Part shown: positions 35,616 through 45,431 of the stretch, in pieces
Numbering within the stretch: position 1 is the first letter of the stretch
How the letters are laid out: each line of letters starts with the position of its first letter
Source of the DNA: an uncultured Clostridia bacterium
Lineage (GTDB): Bacteria > Bacillota > Clostridia > Christensenellales > UBA1242
Direction of reading: 5' to 3'
DNA: 64,000 nt
NCBI GenBank assembly: GCA_934754335.1
Contig: CAKVHY010000002.1
Span: 1 to 64,000, forward strand
Notes under the pieces: generated by a model
What the model was told of the DNA's origin: nothing
Seen by the model: the letters and a program-made list of their open reading frames with translations, nothing else
Database searches by the model: none
Made by a program: the position numbers and the translations under genes

Positions 35616-36029
35616 ATGAAAAAGTTGATGGAAAAGTATCATATTAATATAAAGAAGTTAATCACTATGATGGTTGAATTAGTGGTTGTTCCTTTTATAT
35701 ATATATTGTTATTTGAAAAGACCACAGCACCGCTTTTAAAAGATTATTTAAGCAATTTCACGTTTGAAAATTGTGATGGTTCAATTTTAAGATTTTTTGT
35801 TTTTAAAAATCCAGCAGTTGTTGATGTGCATTTTGTAATGAGCCTTGTGGTTATAATGTTTAATTTGGTTTGGACATGCGGGCTTATTCTTACATATATT
35901 TTTATTGTGTTTGTTACGGCAACTTTCTTAAAAGATGAGAATGTTGCATCTAAAAAGATTAGATATGAAAATAAAAACATCACGAAGGTTGATGGTATAT
36001 ATTTATTAAATCAAAGGCTTCTTTGTTAA
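35616..36029 (+). CDS. Hypothetical membrane protein
   Basis: 137 residues with two strong transmembrane segments (about 16-36 and 76-105) and a polar C-terminus ending in DGIYLLNQRLLC. No family recognised. There is no clear ribosome binding site before ATG 35616 or the in-frame ATG 35628. The short tail suggests a possible 3' truncation, but no continuing frame was found. It lies between the giant LRR gene and the ABC fusion operon. The upstream region contains an inverted repeat CAATTAC/GTAATTG near 35535-35560. Codon usage looks like its neighbours. It may be a degraded gene. Confidence 0.45.
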   Translation: MKKLMEKYHINIKKLITMMVELVVVPFIYILLFEKTTAPLLKDYLSNFTFENCDGSILRFFVFKNPAVVDVHFVMSLVVIMFNLVWTCGLILTYIFIVFVTATFLKDENVASKKIRYENKNITKVDGIYLLNQRLLC

Positions 36030-36072
36030 AATGATAAGTCTTGCATTTTTTGCGAGTTTTTACTTATAAAAT

Positions 36073-36101
36073 TTGGAATTTTATAAACACTAATATATAA
36101 G
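36073..36101 (+). promoter_or_regulatory. Candidate promoter for the YwaF-ABC fusion operon
   Basis: TTGGAA (36073-36078), 17 bases, TATAAG (36096-36101). A perfect TTATAAAATT/AATTTTATAA hairpin (36064-36086) covers the -35 box, and a second AT hairpin lies at 36101-36122. Confidence 0.45.
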
Positions 36102-36161
36102 TTATATATTTATAAATATAACATATTTTTAGACTTACATTTGAATATCAAAGAGGGTATT

Positions 36162-38459
36162 ATGATTATACTGCAGTATGTTTTAGTATGCATTGTTACG
36201 ATGTTAATTGTTTTTATGTACTTTCATTTGAAAAAGAAAGGTAACGATGATGCTATTGATAGTTCGTTTAAAGTAATCGCACTAACGCTTGCATTAGTAT
36301 TTTTTGTGCGATATATGAGTGGCGAAGATTTAATTAGAGATGTCGTTTCTCTAAACACCAAAGTTATAGACGGAAAGTTTTTAACTTTTGTTTCGCTTAT
36401 TTTCAACTGGTTTTTCTATGCAAATATTTTCCTTGTTTGCCTAGGTGCATTTAATAGATTTAAAACTGTTACAAATATATTAAAGTTTTTTACACTCCCA
36501 ATAACTTTAATATCTTTGTTTGCACTTATTCCTATGTGTTATGGAATAGTTGGAAAGCAAGCATATTTAGATTTTAATTTTAGAGCAATTTTGATGGCTT
36601 TGGAAATGAGTATGGTTTTAGGTTATGCTCTTATAACATGGTTTGAAAACCCATCATTTAAATTAACCAAGAAGGAAGCCTTGGGTTTTCTTTATATAAT
36701 TCCAATGCTTCTATCAGTTATGCCATCATATATGGTTATAGGTTTATTTGGAAAATCTAATTCAATATTAGAAGTTAAATCTTTTAGTGCAACTCATAGG
36801 TACATACTATATCTATCTTTGATAATTCCAATCACTATTTATTTGATTTTAAATAAAAAATCCTATGAAGAAAAACGTTTTTGCTTATTGTTTATCTCGC
36901 TTGGAACTTTGATGAGTTTCTCGTTAGGTCATAAATTTGCATCGTTTTTGAATATTACTCAGTGGCCATTCCACTTGTGTAACACCGCTATGTATATCGT
37001 TCCACTATGTTTGTTGTTTAAATGGGATAAGTTATTCTATTTCACATATTTTATAAACGTTCTCGGGGCATTCTTGGCGATGGCTATGCCAAACTACTCA
37101 GCCGAACTAAACTTATACGCTGCAAGTTTGGTGAACTTCTATATCAACCACTATATTGCATTCTTTATGCCAATACTTATAATCGCTCTTAGATTATATG
37201 ATAGGCCAAGAATGAAAACATTTATGTATTCAATGATTGGATTTGCTGTTTATTTCTTGCTTGTGTTGATTTTGAATGCTTGGTTTAGTAATTATGGTGA
37301 TGTGGATTACTTCTTTATAAATAGTGATTTCATTGCAGACAAACTTGGAAACTGGGCGCTAGATTTAAGAAATACAACGCTTGAGTTTGATATTAATGGC
37401 TTGCATTTCGTGTTCTATCCAATTTATCAAGTTCTGTTCTTCTTAACATATGTGGCTTTGGGATTTGGAATGTGGTTCATTTACGAACAGGGATATGCTT
37501 TTGCAGATATGTTAAGAGATATAAATGCAAGGAATAAAAAAATAAAAGCAGATTGGCTGGCTTTGGAAGTGGCTAAGGCTGAAAGGATTGAAAAAATGAG
37601 TAAAGAAGAATTAAAAGAAATTGAAAATTCAATAGTGTTATATGATTTCTCAAAAAGATATGGAACAAGTAAAAACTTCGCAGTTAAAGATGCAAACTTA
37701 AAAATTTCAGGCGGAGAAGTCTTTGGTTTCCTTGGTCATAATGGTGCGGGTAAGAGTACGATTATTAAATCAATTGTTGGTATCCAGCCAATCACTGAGG
37801 GAAGAATAGAGGTTTGTGGTTTTGATGTTGAAAAAGAAAGCGTTATGGCAAAAAGAATGATTGGTTTCGTGCCTGATCATTATGCGCTTTATGAAAAACT
37901 TACTGGCAGAGAATATCTAAATTATATTGCAGATTTATGGAATGTTAGCCAAGAAGATAGAGATAAATCTATTGAAAAATATTCAAAACTATTTGAAATG
38001 GAAGTGGCGCTAGAAAATCAAATCAAAACCTATTCTCATGGTATGAAACAAAAAATTACAATTATGTCTGCGCTTGTTCATAATCCTAAAGTTTGGATTT
38101 TGGACGAACCTTTAACTGGTTTGGACCCAACAAGTATCTTCCAGGTTAAGGAATGTATGAAACAACACGCAAAAGAAGGCAATATCGTATTCTTTAGTTC
38201 GCACTTAATCGACGTTGTTGAAAGCGTATGTGATAAAATTGCAATTATTAAGAAAGGTAAGATTTTAATCACAAAATCTGTTAAAGAAATTGAAAAAGAA
38301 TGTTCTTTGGAAGAATTCTATTTAAAAACAACAGGTCAGGATCTTCCTGAAGAAGAAATTGAGAGGCAAGAGAAAAATAGGCTAATTTCAGATAAGGTTG
38401 AAAAAGAATATAGCGAGAAAAAGAAAAACAAAAAGAAAAATTTAGAGGTGACTAATTAA
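36162..38459 (+). CDS. YwaF-like integral membrane domain fused to an ABC transporter ATPase
   Basis: 765 residues. Residues 1 to about 475 hold some 11-12 transmembrane helices. The second half of these (about 200-440: GHKFASFLNITQWPFHLCNT, YINHYIAFFMPI) resembles the YwaF/TIGR02206 membrane family. A helical linker leads to one ABC ATPase domain at about 490-715: Walker A GHNGAGKST near 523, a variant signature YSHGMKQK, Walker B VWILDEPLTGLD, and the switch histidine in FFSSHL. A lysine-rich tail follows. Fusion of these two families in one chain is unusual. The downstream gene encodes a permease, so the pair probably forms an ABC-2 type exporter. Start: ATG 36162 preceded by GAGGG; the TTG at 36141 lacks a site. 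Confidence 0.85.
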   Translation: MIILQYVLVCIVTMLIVFMYFHLKKKGNDDAIDSSFKVIALTLALVFFVRYMSGEDLIRDVVSLNTKVIDGKFLTFVSLIFNWFFYANIFLVCLGAFNRFKTVTNILKFFTLPITLISLFALIPMCYGIVGKQAYLDFNFRAILMALEMSMVLGYALITWFENPSFKLTKKEALGFLYIIPMLLSVMPSYMVIGLFGKSNSILEVKSFSATHRYILYLSLIIPITIYLILNKKSYEEKRFCLLFISLGTLMSFSLGHKFASFLNITQWPFHLCNTAMYIVPLCLLFKWDKLFYFTYFINVLGAFLAMAMPNYSAELNLYAASLVNFYINHYIAFFMPILIIALRLYDRPRMKTFMYSMIGFAVYFLLVLILNAWFSNYGDVDYFFINSDFIADKLGNWALDLRNTTLEFDINGLHFVFYPIYQVLFFLTYVALGFGMWFIYEQGYAFADMLRDINARNKKIKADWLALEVAKAERIEKMSKEELKEIENSIVLYDFSKRYGTSKNFAVKDANLKISGGEVFGFLGHNGAGKSTIIKSIVGIQPITEGRIEVCGFDVEKESVMAKRMIGFVPDHYALYEKLTGREYLNYIADLWNVSQEDRDKSIEKYSKLFEMEVALENQIKTYSHGMKQKITIMSALVHNPKVWILDEPLTGLDPTSIFQVKECMKQHAKEGNIVFFSSHLIDVVESVCDKIAIIKKGKILITKSVKEIEKECSLEEFYLKTTGQDLPEEEIERQEKNRLISDKVEKEYSEKKKNKKKNLEVTN

Positions 38460-38460
38460 A

Positions 38461-40107
38461 ATGAATTCATTAAAAACATTAGTTGCCATGCAACTAAAAG
38501 ATAAAATAGATTTTAGTGCTTTTAGGAATTGGAAAACCGCTTTATTTAAATCTATTTGGACAGTTGTGAAGTTTTTGGTTATAACTGCAGGGCTTTATAT
38601 AGCATTATCAGTTTTATCAATGCTAAGACTTATTGATGTAAGTGCTGGTATTCCAGATAAATTTTTATTGGTAATTTTCACTCTTATGATGTTCCTTTCA
38701 ATCTTAGGGGCAACAATAGGGCTCGTTAAATCTCTATACTATGCAAAAGATAACCAATTGCTCCTAACAATGCCAACGAGCAGGGTAAATATATTCTTTT
38801 CAAAATTGATTGTTTACTTTTTATATGAATGTATTAGAAATATAACATTTATTCTTCCGTTATTTATTGCATATGGCATTGTTAATGGTTATGGATTTCT
38901 TTACTTTTTATGGTTGTTTCCAAGCATCTTAGTGGTAACGGGCGTAACAATTTCAGTTAGTGCTTTGCTGTCTATTCCAGCAATGTTTATTAGTAATTTC
39001 TTTAAAAACTTTAAAGTTTTACAATACATTGTAATTGTGTTACTAGTTGGTGCAGGGATTTACGCTTTGGTTACAATTATAAATTTAATTCCTGAAAACT
39101 TAAATATTGTTGAATCATGGAACACGATATATTGGGAAATTCAAACGTTTTTAGATGATTTTGGAAGAATATTTATAGTTTTTGCTTATCTTATGGAAAT
39201 GATAGTTGGTGTAGGATATGGAGTTTCGGGGCATTACATGTTTTATACTAAACAATGGCTATGTCTCTTGGGGGCACTTGGATCAATAGTGGTATTGCTT
39301 GGGATTTGCTATTTAATTGTAAGACCGTTATTCTATAAAATAGCAAGTTCGCCATTTGAATATAAGAAAAATAATAATGTAAAACCAAAGAAAAACCATA
39401 AGAGAAATAGTTTCATTTCGGCAGTTTTAAAAGAAACAAAGATTATATTTAGAACTCCTGAAAAATTCTATACATTGATAGGTTTGGCAATTGGTATGCC
39501 GATTGCAATATTGCTTTTAAATAGAATTTATAATGCAATGGACACAAGGCTTATTGGTACATATATGACGGTTATATTTAACCTTCTAATGATAATGCTT
39601 TTGGCGTTGTCTTCCAACACGCTTATGGCAAAAACATATAGCGAAGAAGGGGCTTCAGCGTATTTAATTAAAACCAACCCTGAAAATTACTTCACGTCGC
39701 TAGTGGCAAAACTTGTCCCTAATGCGATTATATCCACAATTTCAATTATTGTAACTTGTATAATTTATGGCAAGTTTGGCGGTGATTTTGTTAATATTCC
39801 TTTGCTTATAATTGCAGTGGAGAGCATATATTTAGCACATTTGCTTTGGAGTGCGGAACTAGATTTCATGAATCCGCAAAATGCTCAGTATGCTTCCACA
39901 GGAACGCACACAAATAATCCAAACGAGATTAAATCAACATTATATATGTTCTTAATTGCAATAGTTGTTGCAATTGCAACAAAACTTATATTGCCAGAAG
40001 GTGTTTTAACGTTCTATCTTAAATTTATGTTTATAGGGCTTGCAATTTTATCGCTTAGATTGTACCTTTACATTATGAAAGTAAAAGTTTATTATAGGGA
40101 GAAATAA
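38461..40107 (+). CDS. ABC-2-like transporter permease
   Basis: 548 residues with about twelve transmembrane helices in two halves (roughly 30-260 and 325-545) separated by a basic cytoplasmic segment (KNNNVKPKKNHKRN). The layout and segments such as LLTMPTSRVNIFFSKL and AYLIKTNPENYF are typical of ABC-2 type permeases of Gram-positives, in which each half contacts an ATPase. It starts two bases after the fusion gene, with GAGGTGA upstream, so the two are co-translated. Predicted to export an unknown substrate with the fused ATPase. Exported Ig-like genes directly downstream hint at a role at the cell surface; this is inference. Confidence 0.7.
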   Translation: MNSLKTLVAMQLKDKIDFSAFRNWKTALFKSIWTVVKFLVITAGLYIALSVLSMLRLIDVSAGIPDKFLLVIFTLMMFLSILGATIGLVKSLYYAKDNQLLLTMPTSRVNIFFSKLIVYFLYECIRNITFILPLFIAYGIVNGYGFLYFLWLFPSILVVTGVTISVSALLSIPAMFISNFFKNFKVLQYIVIVLLVGAGIYALVTIINLIPENLNIVESWNTIYWEIQTFLDDFGRIFIVFAYLMEMIVGVGYGVSGHYMFYTKQWLCLLGALGSIVVLLGICYLIVRPLFYKIASSPFEYKKNNNVKPKKNHKRNSFISAVLKETKIIFRTPEKFYTLIGLAIGMPIAILLLNRIYNAMDTRLIGTYMTVIFNLLMIMLLALSSNTLMAKTYSEEGASAYLIKTNPENYFTSLVAKLVPNAIISTISIIVTCIIYGKFGGDFVNIPLLIIAVESIYLAHLLWSAELDFMNPQNAQYASTGTHTNNPNEIKSTLYMFLIAIVVAIATKLILPEGVLTFYLKFMFIGLAILSLRLYLYIMKVKVYYREK

Positions 40108-40108
40108 G

Positions 40109-40540
40109 ATGAAGAAATCAACACTTATAATTATTTTAGTTATCTATGTTGCATCTATTGCTGCCATAAACTTCTTTGGATTAAGCGTAAAGGTTTATGA
40201 TAAGATTATAAATGTAACAAGCGTGGAATGTATAAACCGTGATGATGAAGAAAGAGGAATCATCGTTTCTGAAGAAGAATATGGTAAATATATTTCTGTT
40301 AAATTTACAGAACCTGGTATGTTGTTTGCTTTGGAATGGCGAACCTTCCCAGATAACGCAACAAATAAAGATGTTCAATTTGTTTATGATAAAACAAGTC
40401 AAAGATTTGAGTTTATGAAAGATGATTTTGGTAGAGAGACGGGAAGAATATTAATTTATAAACCTGTTCAATTTTCTGTTTCAATAATGTCTTGCGATGG
40501 TACATTAAAGAAGGCAGATGTAACAATTAGCGTTAAATAA
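40109..40540 (+). CDS. Membrane-anchored single Ig-like (Big_2-type) domain protein
   Basis: 143 residues: an N-terminal signal-anchor helix (about 5-27), then one beta-rich domain with the Big_2-like landmarks FPDNATNKDVQFVYD, GRILIYKPVQFSVSI and KADVTISV. It starts two bases after the permease stop with a GGGAG site, so it belongs to the ABC operon. It is probably an extracytoplasmic accessory protein bound to the transporter or the envelope. The same PxxATNK phrase appears in the protein starting at 61941. No function can be assigned. Confidence 0.65.
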   Translation: MKKSTLIIILVIYVASIAAINFFGLSVKVYDKIINVTSVECINRDDEERGIIVSEEEYGKYISVKFTEPGMLFALEWRTFPDNATNKDVQFVYDKTSQRFEFMKDDFGRETGRILIYKPVQFSVSIMSCDGTLKKADVTISVK

Positions 40541-40629
40541 AAACATTAGAAATTGATAAAAATAAATTAAATTGGTGTAACTTACTTGAAAGATAAGTAA
40601 TTTATATAAAATTTTAAAAAGGAGAAAAA

Positions 40630-43600
40630 ATGAAAAAGATTACAGCGTATTTAGCCACACTTATTGTAACACTTGCTTCAGCAGTTATTCTTGCTAGTTG
40701 CGGTGAAGTGGCAATTAAAAAAGCGTATGTTAAATCTGGATTGAAAGACACAATCGTTCAAGGAACAGAACTTGTTTTAGATAATATTAAAGTTAATGTT
40801 GAATTTGCTGATAGAACAAGTAAAGTTGTAAACTATGAAGATTTAACTTTCGACCTTAAAGGATTTGACAATACAAAATTAGGTGAACAAACAATTAAAA
40901 TCACCTATAAAGACTATTCATTTGTACAAACTATCACAGTTGTTGCTCCAGAAGTTATTGGTGCACACTTAAAAGAAGGTACAATTCCTTCAACAGTTGT
41001 ACAAGGAATGGATATTAATGTGGCTGGTGCAAAACTTGTTTTGGAATTTAATAACGGAACTGAAAGAGAAATTTCTTATGAAGATTTAGAGTTTGATTTC
41101 ACTGGTTATGATAAAAATGGGGAAGTGGGTAGTACTCAAAGATTTAGCGTAAAATGTGATGATTATGCCACTCCAGTTCTAGTAAGCGTGAAAATCGTAG
41201 CGCCTAGAATTACAGGTGTTTCTATTGTTAATGGAACTGTTGCCGATGAAATCACAGTTGACGAAACTTTAGACACATCAAACTTAAAAGTTAGAGTAAC
41301 TTATGAAAATGGTACTGATAAATTAGTTCTAGCGTCAGACCCTGATTTAACTATTGATGCTTCAGCAATTAATAATCAAGTTATTAATATCAATGGTTAT
41401 GATTTGATTGTTACATATAAAGATCAAGCACCTTTAACTCATAAAGTTAAAGTTGTGGCAAAACAAAATGCAGTTATCAAAACTGGCACAATGAAAACTA
41501 AAGTTTATGTTGGTCAAGATTTGAATTTTGATAACTTAGTATTGGTTGTAACTCAAGATGATGGTTCAACTATTGAAGTTCAAAAATCCGAACTTGAAGC
41601 AGATGCTATTAACCTAAACGATTTTAATAAAGCAATTGCTGGTACATATACAATTAAAATTACTTATGATGGTACAGTTTATGATTTCGTTATCACAGTT
41701 GAAAAAAAGCCAACAGTAACAATTAAGGCTGGTACTTTAAGTACAATTTTATTCAAAGGTAAAAATTTAGATTTGTCTAAATTAGTATTGAATGTTGTTT
41801 ATGCAGGCGGTTCAAGAAGTGAAGAAGTTAATGCAGATGATTCAAGAGTAAGTATTGATGCAAGCAACATTAATAAAAATGAAGTTGGAATATATCAATT
41901 AAAAGTTACATTTGATGGACTTCTTTATACATTCGATATTCAAGTTAAAGAACCTGAGATCGTATCTTCAAAACTAAAAGAAGGTATTTCATTTAATACA
42001 ACTATTGAGCAAGGTAATGAAATTGATTTCACAAACTTTGCTGTAACTGTTACTTATGATGATGGTCACACAGAAGATGTATTCTATGGTGATTCAAGAT
42101 TGGTAATTGATTTGAGTAACTTTGATAAAAATAAAGCGGAAACTCAAACAATTAAATATACTGTTGATGGTAAAGAAGGATCATTTAAAATCAAGGTAGA
42201 AGTTCCTACATATTTAAATAATGTTAGTTCGTTTGAAAGTTCATTTGTAAAAGGTTATTTGAAAAATTCAGTTGAAAATGCATCAGCTAAAGAGTCTGAA
42301 TTTGTACAATTAAATAAAGATGCAGTTGTTGGTTCAGTTAATGCTGTGGATTTTGGTTTGATTGCAAAAGCAGATAAAGTTGCTTTAAATTATTCACAAA
42401 TGAATATTGATTTTAAAATTGAAAGATTTGTTAATGACGCATATATTGAATTAACAGGTAATAATTTGCTTCCTTATGCAACTGTTGATCCAAGAAAGCA
42501 TACAATACAATTCACAAGCCTTGCGAACGGTGAGAAATTTAGAATTAAGTGTTCAATTTTAAATTATGATAATTCAGATGATTCCCAAATTGGTACTGAT
42601 AATAATTATTTTGAAATAGTAGTAAAGGTAATAGATGCTTATAACGTTTATAATGCTCATGATTTATCGGTTATAGATAATAAAAACGAAAATGGTTATT
42701 GGACATCATTAAAAGCAGAATGGGGATTATCAAATGTTAATGTTAATGCTGTTGTTTTAATGGGCGATATTAATATTACAAGAGCAGACCTTCCAGATGG
42801 ACATTTTTATACAAGAGAAGAATTGTATGAGGGTAATAATTTAAGAGCACAATATAGACAACCCTATGGTTATAAAATAGACCAAGTAACTGGTGAAAAA
42901 ACTAGAGAAGTTATTGCGTTAGATCCAGTTGGTTCAATTAAAGATAATCAAGAACATTTATATGTAAGAACTTTAAAAGACAACGAAGAATTTAATATTT
43001 ATGGAAATTACTTTAGCATTAATGCTCAAGGAGTGCCTAAAGCAGTTTATGGTAGAGATACAAATGATAGTAACCAAAATTGGTATGTAAATGCTAAAGA
43101 GGGTGAAAAGAGTTATGTTTGTATGCATAAGGCATTAATGAGATTTGATGGTCTTAGAGAAGATGATAGTACTACAAGTATAAATGAAGGCTGGATTGAA
43201 AGATATGCATCTCAAGGTATCGCTAAGATTCAAGATGTTAATTTCCTAGGGAATGGTAAAAGAGATGATGATGCAGATGAATCAGGCGGAATTATTCTTT
43301 GCAAGATTAATTCTGTAAACGCAGAAGTTAATAACACAATCCACACAAATTTCCATATTGGTTGGTTTAGTGAATATGGTTACAATTTTGAAGGTTTTGA
43401 TTTAGATACTGCAGAAGGCAGAAAGATAGCATTAGAAGGAAATCCTGATAAGAATGCTAGTATAATTATAAAAAATTCTAAAGGCTATGAATCATATAGT
43501 AGTTTGTTCTATGTTTGGGGAACTCCTAATTTTGTCATTGAAAATGGCGAATTTATTGGCGCTGGTGGTCCAGTTATGATTATGGATCATGTTGATGCGG

Positions 43601-44358
43601 CGGCTGCACCAATTAGACATCAAGCATCAGGAACTAACACAACATATTGGGTAGGCGGATTGGCTTCATATGTTGATGCAATTAATTGTAAATTAGAATC
43701 TATGGTTGTTGGTTTAGAACCTTGGTTTTTAACATTTGGCGGGTCTGATACATCATCAAATCCAATTACAACAGTTTTAAGTCAAATTTCTAGTACAGAT
43801 GCAGGTTTTGGTGATAATGGAGCAACTAAGACTTTCTTAAAAGCAAATAGTGATAATGTTAAACAAATGAACATGATTTCAATTTTTAAGTTTGGTGCAA
43901 AAGAAATGCCTACAAGTGCTGGTTACTCTAGAAGCAGAATGAGATTATTCAATACAAGAGCAGATTATGAGGCATATCTAACAACAGGTAAACTTACTGA
44001 TGGTTCATCATACTATGGTTATGATAGAAGCATTGATTGGACAAAGAAGGCTTCAGATTTCGGTGAAACAGAGCAAGAAAAACAAGTATTTGCAGGTTTC
44101 GGGGCAACATTGGGTAAATATAACGAAGGTTTCTATGCCGGACCGGGTGCTAGAGAAGTAATATATAATATGACTTATGGTACAATGTCTGGAAATGAAG
44201 ATTTGGCCAAATCATTTACATTTGAAAGTTCTTCAACAGGTGCTGCTGATTATGTAAGTTCTTCTAATTTTAATAAAGATGTATTAACAGGCGAATATGT
44301 AAATCTATATCTTCCAAATGGATTTGGTACAATTTTCCAAACTTGGGATAGAGCATAG
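40630..44358 (+). CDS. Large lipoprotein with six Ig-like repeats and an unrecognised C-terminal region
   Basis: 1242 residues. The signal peptide ends in the lipobox ILASC. Six Ig-like (Big_3/Big_4-type) repeats of about 80-85 residues span roughly 30-525, each opening with a xxKxGTxxxxxxxG strand and closing with an ITVxxxP-like strand (TIKITYKDYSFVQTITVVAP). The C-terminal 700 residues have no family I recognise. They contain aromatic and Asn/Gly-rich segments (GNYFSINAQGVPKAVYG, IENGEFIGAGGPVMIMDHVD) compatible with a beta-helix or carbohydrate-binding fold. Probably a surface-displayed binding or degradative protein. AAAAAGGAG precedes the ATG. It sits 89 bases after the ABC operon and may be its cargo or partner. 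Confidence 0.75.
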   Translation: MKKITAYLATLIVTLASAVILASCGEVAIKKAYVKSGLKDTIVQGTELVLDNIKVNVEFADRTSKVVNYEDLTFDLKGFDNTKLGEQTIKITYKDYSFVQTITVVAPEVIGAHLKEGTIPSTVVQGMDINVAGAKLVLEFNNGTEREISYEDLEFDFTGYDKNGEVGSTQRFSVKCDDYATPVLVSVKIVAPRITGVSIVNGTVADEITVDETLDTSNLKVRVTYENGTDKLVLASDPDLTIDASAINNQVININGYDLIVTYKDQAPLTHKVKVVAKQNAVIKTGTMKTKVYVGQDLNFDNLVLVVTQDDGSTIEVQKSELEADAINLNDFNKAIAGTYTIKITYDGTVYDFVITVEKKPTVTIKAGTLSTILFKGKNLDLSKLVLNVVYAGGSRSEEVNADDSRVSIDASNINKNEVGIYQLKVTFDGLLYTFDIQVKEPEIVSSKLKEGISFNTTIEQGNEIDFTNFAVTVTYDDGHTEDVFYGDSRLVIDLSNFDKNKAETQTIKYTVDGKEGSFKIKVEVPTYLNNVSSFESSFVKGYLKNSVENASAKESEFVQLNKDAVVGSVNAVDFGLIAKADKVALNYSQMNIDFKIERFVNDAYIELTGNNLLPYATVDPRKHTIQFTSLANGEKFRIKCSILNYDNSDDSQIGTDNNYFEIVVKVIDAYNVYNAHDLSVIDNKNENGYWTSLKAEWGLSNVNVNAVVLMGDINITRADLPDGHFYTREELYEGNNLRAQYRQPYGYKIDQVTGEKTREVIALDPVGSIKDNQEHLYVRTLKDNEEFNIYGNYFSINAQGVPKAVYGRDTNDSNQNWYVNAKEGEKSYVCMHKALMRFDGLREDDSTTSINEGWIERYASQGIAKIQDVNFLGNGKRDDDADESGGIILCKINSVNAEVNNTIHTNFHIGWFSEYGYNFEGFDLDTAEGRKIALEGNPDKNASIIIKNSKGYESYSSLFYVWGTPNFVIENGEFIGAGGPVMIMDHVDAAAAPIRHQASGTNTTYWVGGLASYVDAINCKLESMVVGLEPWFLTFGGSDTSSNPITTVLSQISSTDAGFGDNGATKTFLKANSDNVKQMNMISIFKFGAKEMPTSAGYSRSRMRLFNTRADYEAYLTTGKLTDGSSYYGYDRSIDWTKKASDFGETEQEKQVFAGFGATLGKYNEGFYAGPGAREVIYNMTYGTMSGNEDLAKSFTFESSSTGAADYVSSSNFNKDVLTGEYVNLYLPNGFGTIFQTWDRA

Positions 44359-44363
44359 TTTAT

Positions 44364-44397
44364 AAAAAAGAAACTTCTAAATGAAGTTTCTTTTTTG
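44364..44397 (+). terminator. Terminator after the Ig-like lipoprotein
   Basis: AAAAAAGAAACTTC (44364-44377) pairs perfectly with GAAGTTTCTTTTTT (44383-44396) around TAAAT. Confidence 0.9.
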
Positions 44398-44539
44398 TGC
44401 CATAAATCTAAAGATGAAAATTCTATGTTAGGAAAGGTGTTAGATGAGAATCTTAGGAGATAATTTATTCTTAAATAAAACAAATGCAAATGCTTTAGCA
44501 TTAAATTTTAAATAAAATTAATCATTTAATTATTAAATC

Positions 44540-44568
44540 TTTACATTTTAATATATATTTGCTAACAT
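44540..44568 (+). promoter_or_regulatory. Candidate promoter for the RNA methyltransferase
   Basis: TTTACA (44540-44545), 17 bases, TAACAT (44563-44568), followed by TAGGAG and ATG. Confidence 0.5.
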
Positions 44569-44587
44569 AATTATATAGGAGAAGATT

Positions 44588-45355
44588 ATGCTAAAAGTTG
44601 GTGCTGATAACGAAAAAATTAAATATATCTTGAATGGAAAGTATGAAAAAGATGGTTATGTTTTAATAGACGATTTATCTATTTTGGAGTACGAGAATTG
44701 CAAAAAAAGTGATATACAATTTGTTGTGGTTTGCGAAGAACTTATTGAGAGTAATCAGGCAAAAGAACTGGTTAAGTTTTATTCAAGATTTAATACATTG
44801 TCTGTTTCTGAAAAAGTTTTTAACAGATTGGTTTCAAAAGAAAATTGTGCTGGAATTTTAATTGTTACTAAACTAAAGGAAGATAGGTCATTTTTAGATA
44901 AGAAAAATGCTTTCATATTAGTTTGTGACGGACTAGAAATCTCAGGCAATATGGGAACGATTATACGTACTTCTGAAGCAGTTTTGGTTGATGGCATAAT
45001 ATTTACTAACCTTAAAGCAAAGGTGGGAGATAAGGTTGTTAGAAGCAGTAGGGGAACAATATTCAATGTGCCATTTTGCATTATTGATGATTTAGAAGAA
45101 CTTAAAAAAATTTTAAGAGATAAAAACTACAGAACGGTGGTTTGCGAACCTGAGCAGGGCGTAGATTTTAAAGACTTTAATTATAATGGGAACATTGCAT
45201 TTATTGTGGGATCAGAACGATATGGCGTTAGTAAACTTTGGTTCGACGATAAAAGTGAGTATTTAAAAATAAAAATGTTTGGTAAAATGGATTCTTTAAA
45301 TGTTGGAGTTGCCACTTCAATAATCTTGTATGAAGCAAAATATAAAAGGAACTAG
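44588..45355 (+). CDS. SpoU/TrmH-family RNA 2'-O-methyltransferase
   Basis: 255 residues. The N-terminal third resembles the substrate-binding region of RlmB/TsnR-type enzymes. The SPOUT domain shows the three SpoU motifs: motif 1 LEISGNMGTIIRTSEA, motif 2 IAFIVGSERYGVS, and motif 3 MDSLNVGVATSIILYEA. The family uses S-adenosylmethionine to 2'-O-methylate tRNA or rRNA. The 23S rRNA Gm2251-type or TsnR-like group is most likely by length, but the target site is uncertain. AGGAG precedes the ATG. Flanked by terminators, so monocistronic. Confidence 0.88.
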   Translation: MLKVGADNEKIKYILNGKYEKDGYVLIDDLSILEYENCKKSDIQFVVVCEELIESNQAKELVKFYSRFNTLSVSEKVFNRLVSKENCAGILIVTKLKEDRSFLDKKNAFILVCDGLEISGNMGTIIRTSEAVLVDGIIFTNLKAKVGDKVVRSSRGTIFNVPFCIIDDLEELKKILRDKNYRTVVCEPEQGVDFKDFNYNGNIAFIVGSERYGVSKLWFDDKSEYLKIKMFGKMDSLNVGVATSIILYEAKYKRN

Positions 45356-45375
45356 TATTATCTAGTTCCTTTTTA
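45345..45375 (+). terminator. Terminator overlapping the stop of the RNA methyltransferase gene
   Basis: AAGGAACTAG pairs with CTAGTTCCTT, followed by TTT. The TAG stop codon is part of the stem. Confidence 0.85.
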
Positions 45376-45431
45376 CTTTGAAATTATTGTAATTTGAAGC
45401 CAAATTAACAAATTTTGTTGTTAAATTTATA

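Noticed and set aside
44444..44515. 23-codon plus-strand frame with a GGAAAGG site after the Ig-like lipoprotein
   Set aside because: Too short to judge, follows a terminator with no promoter seen, and the peptide has no features.
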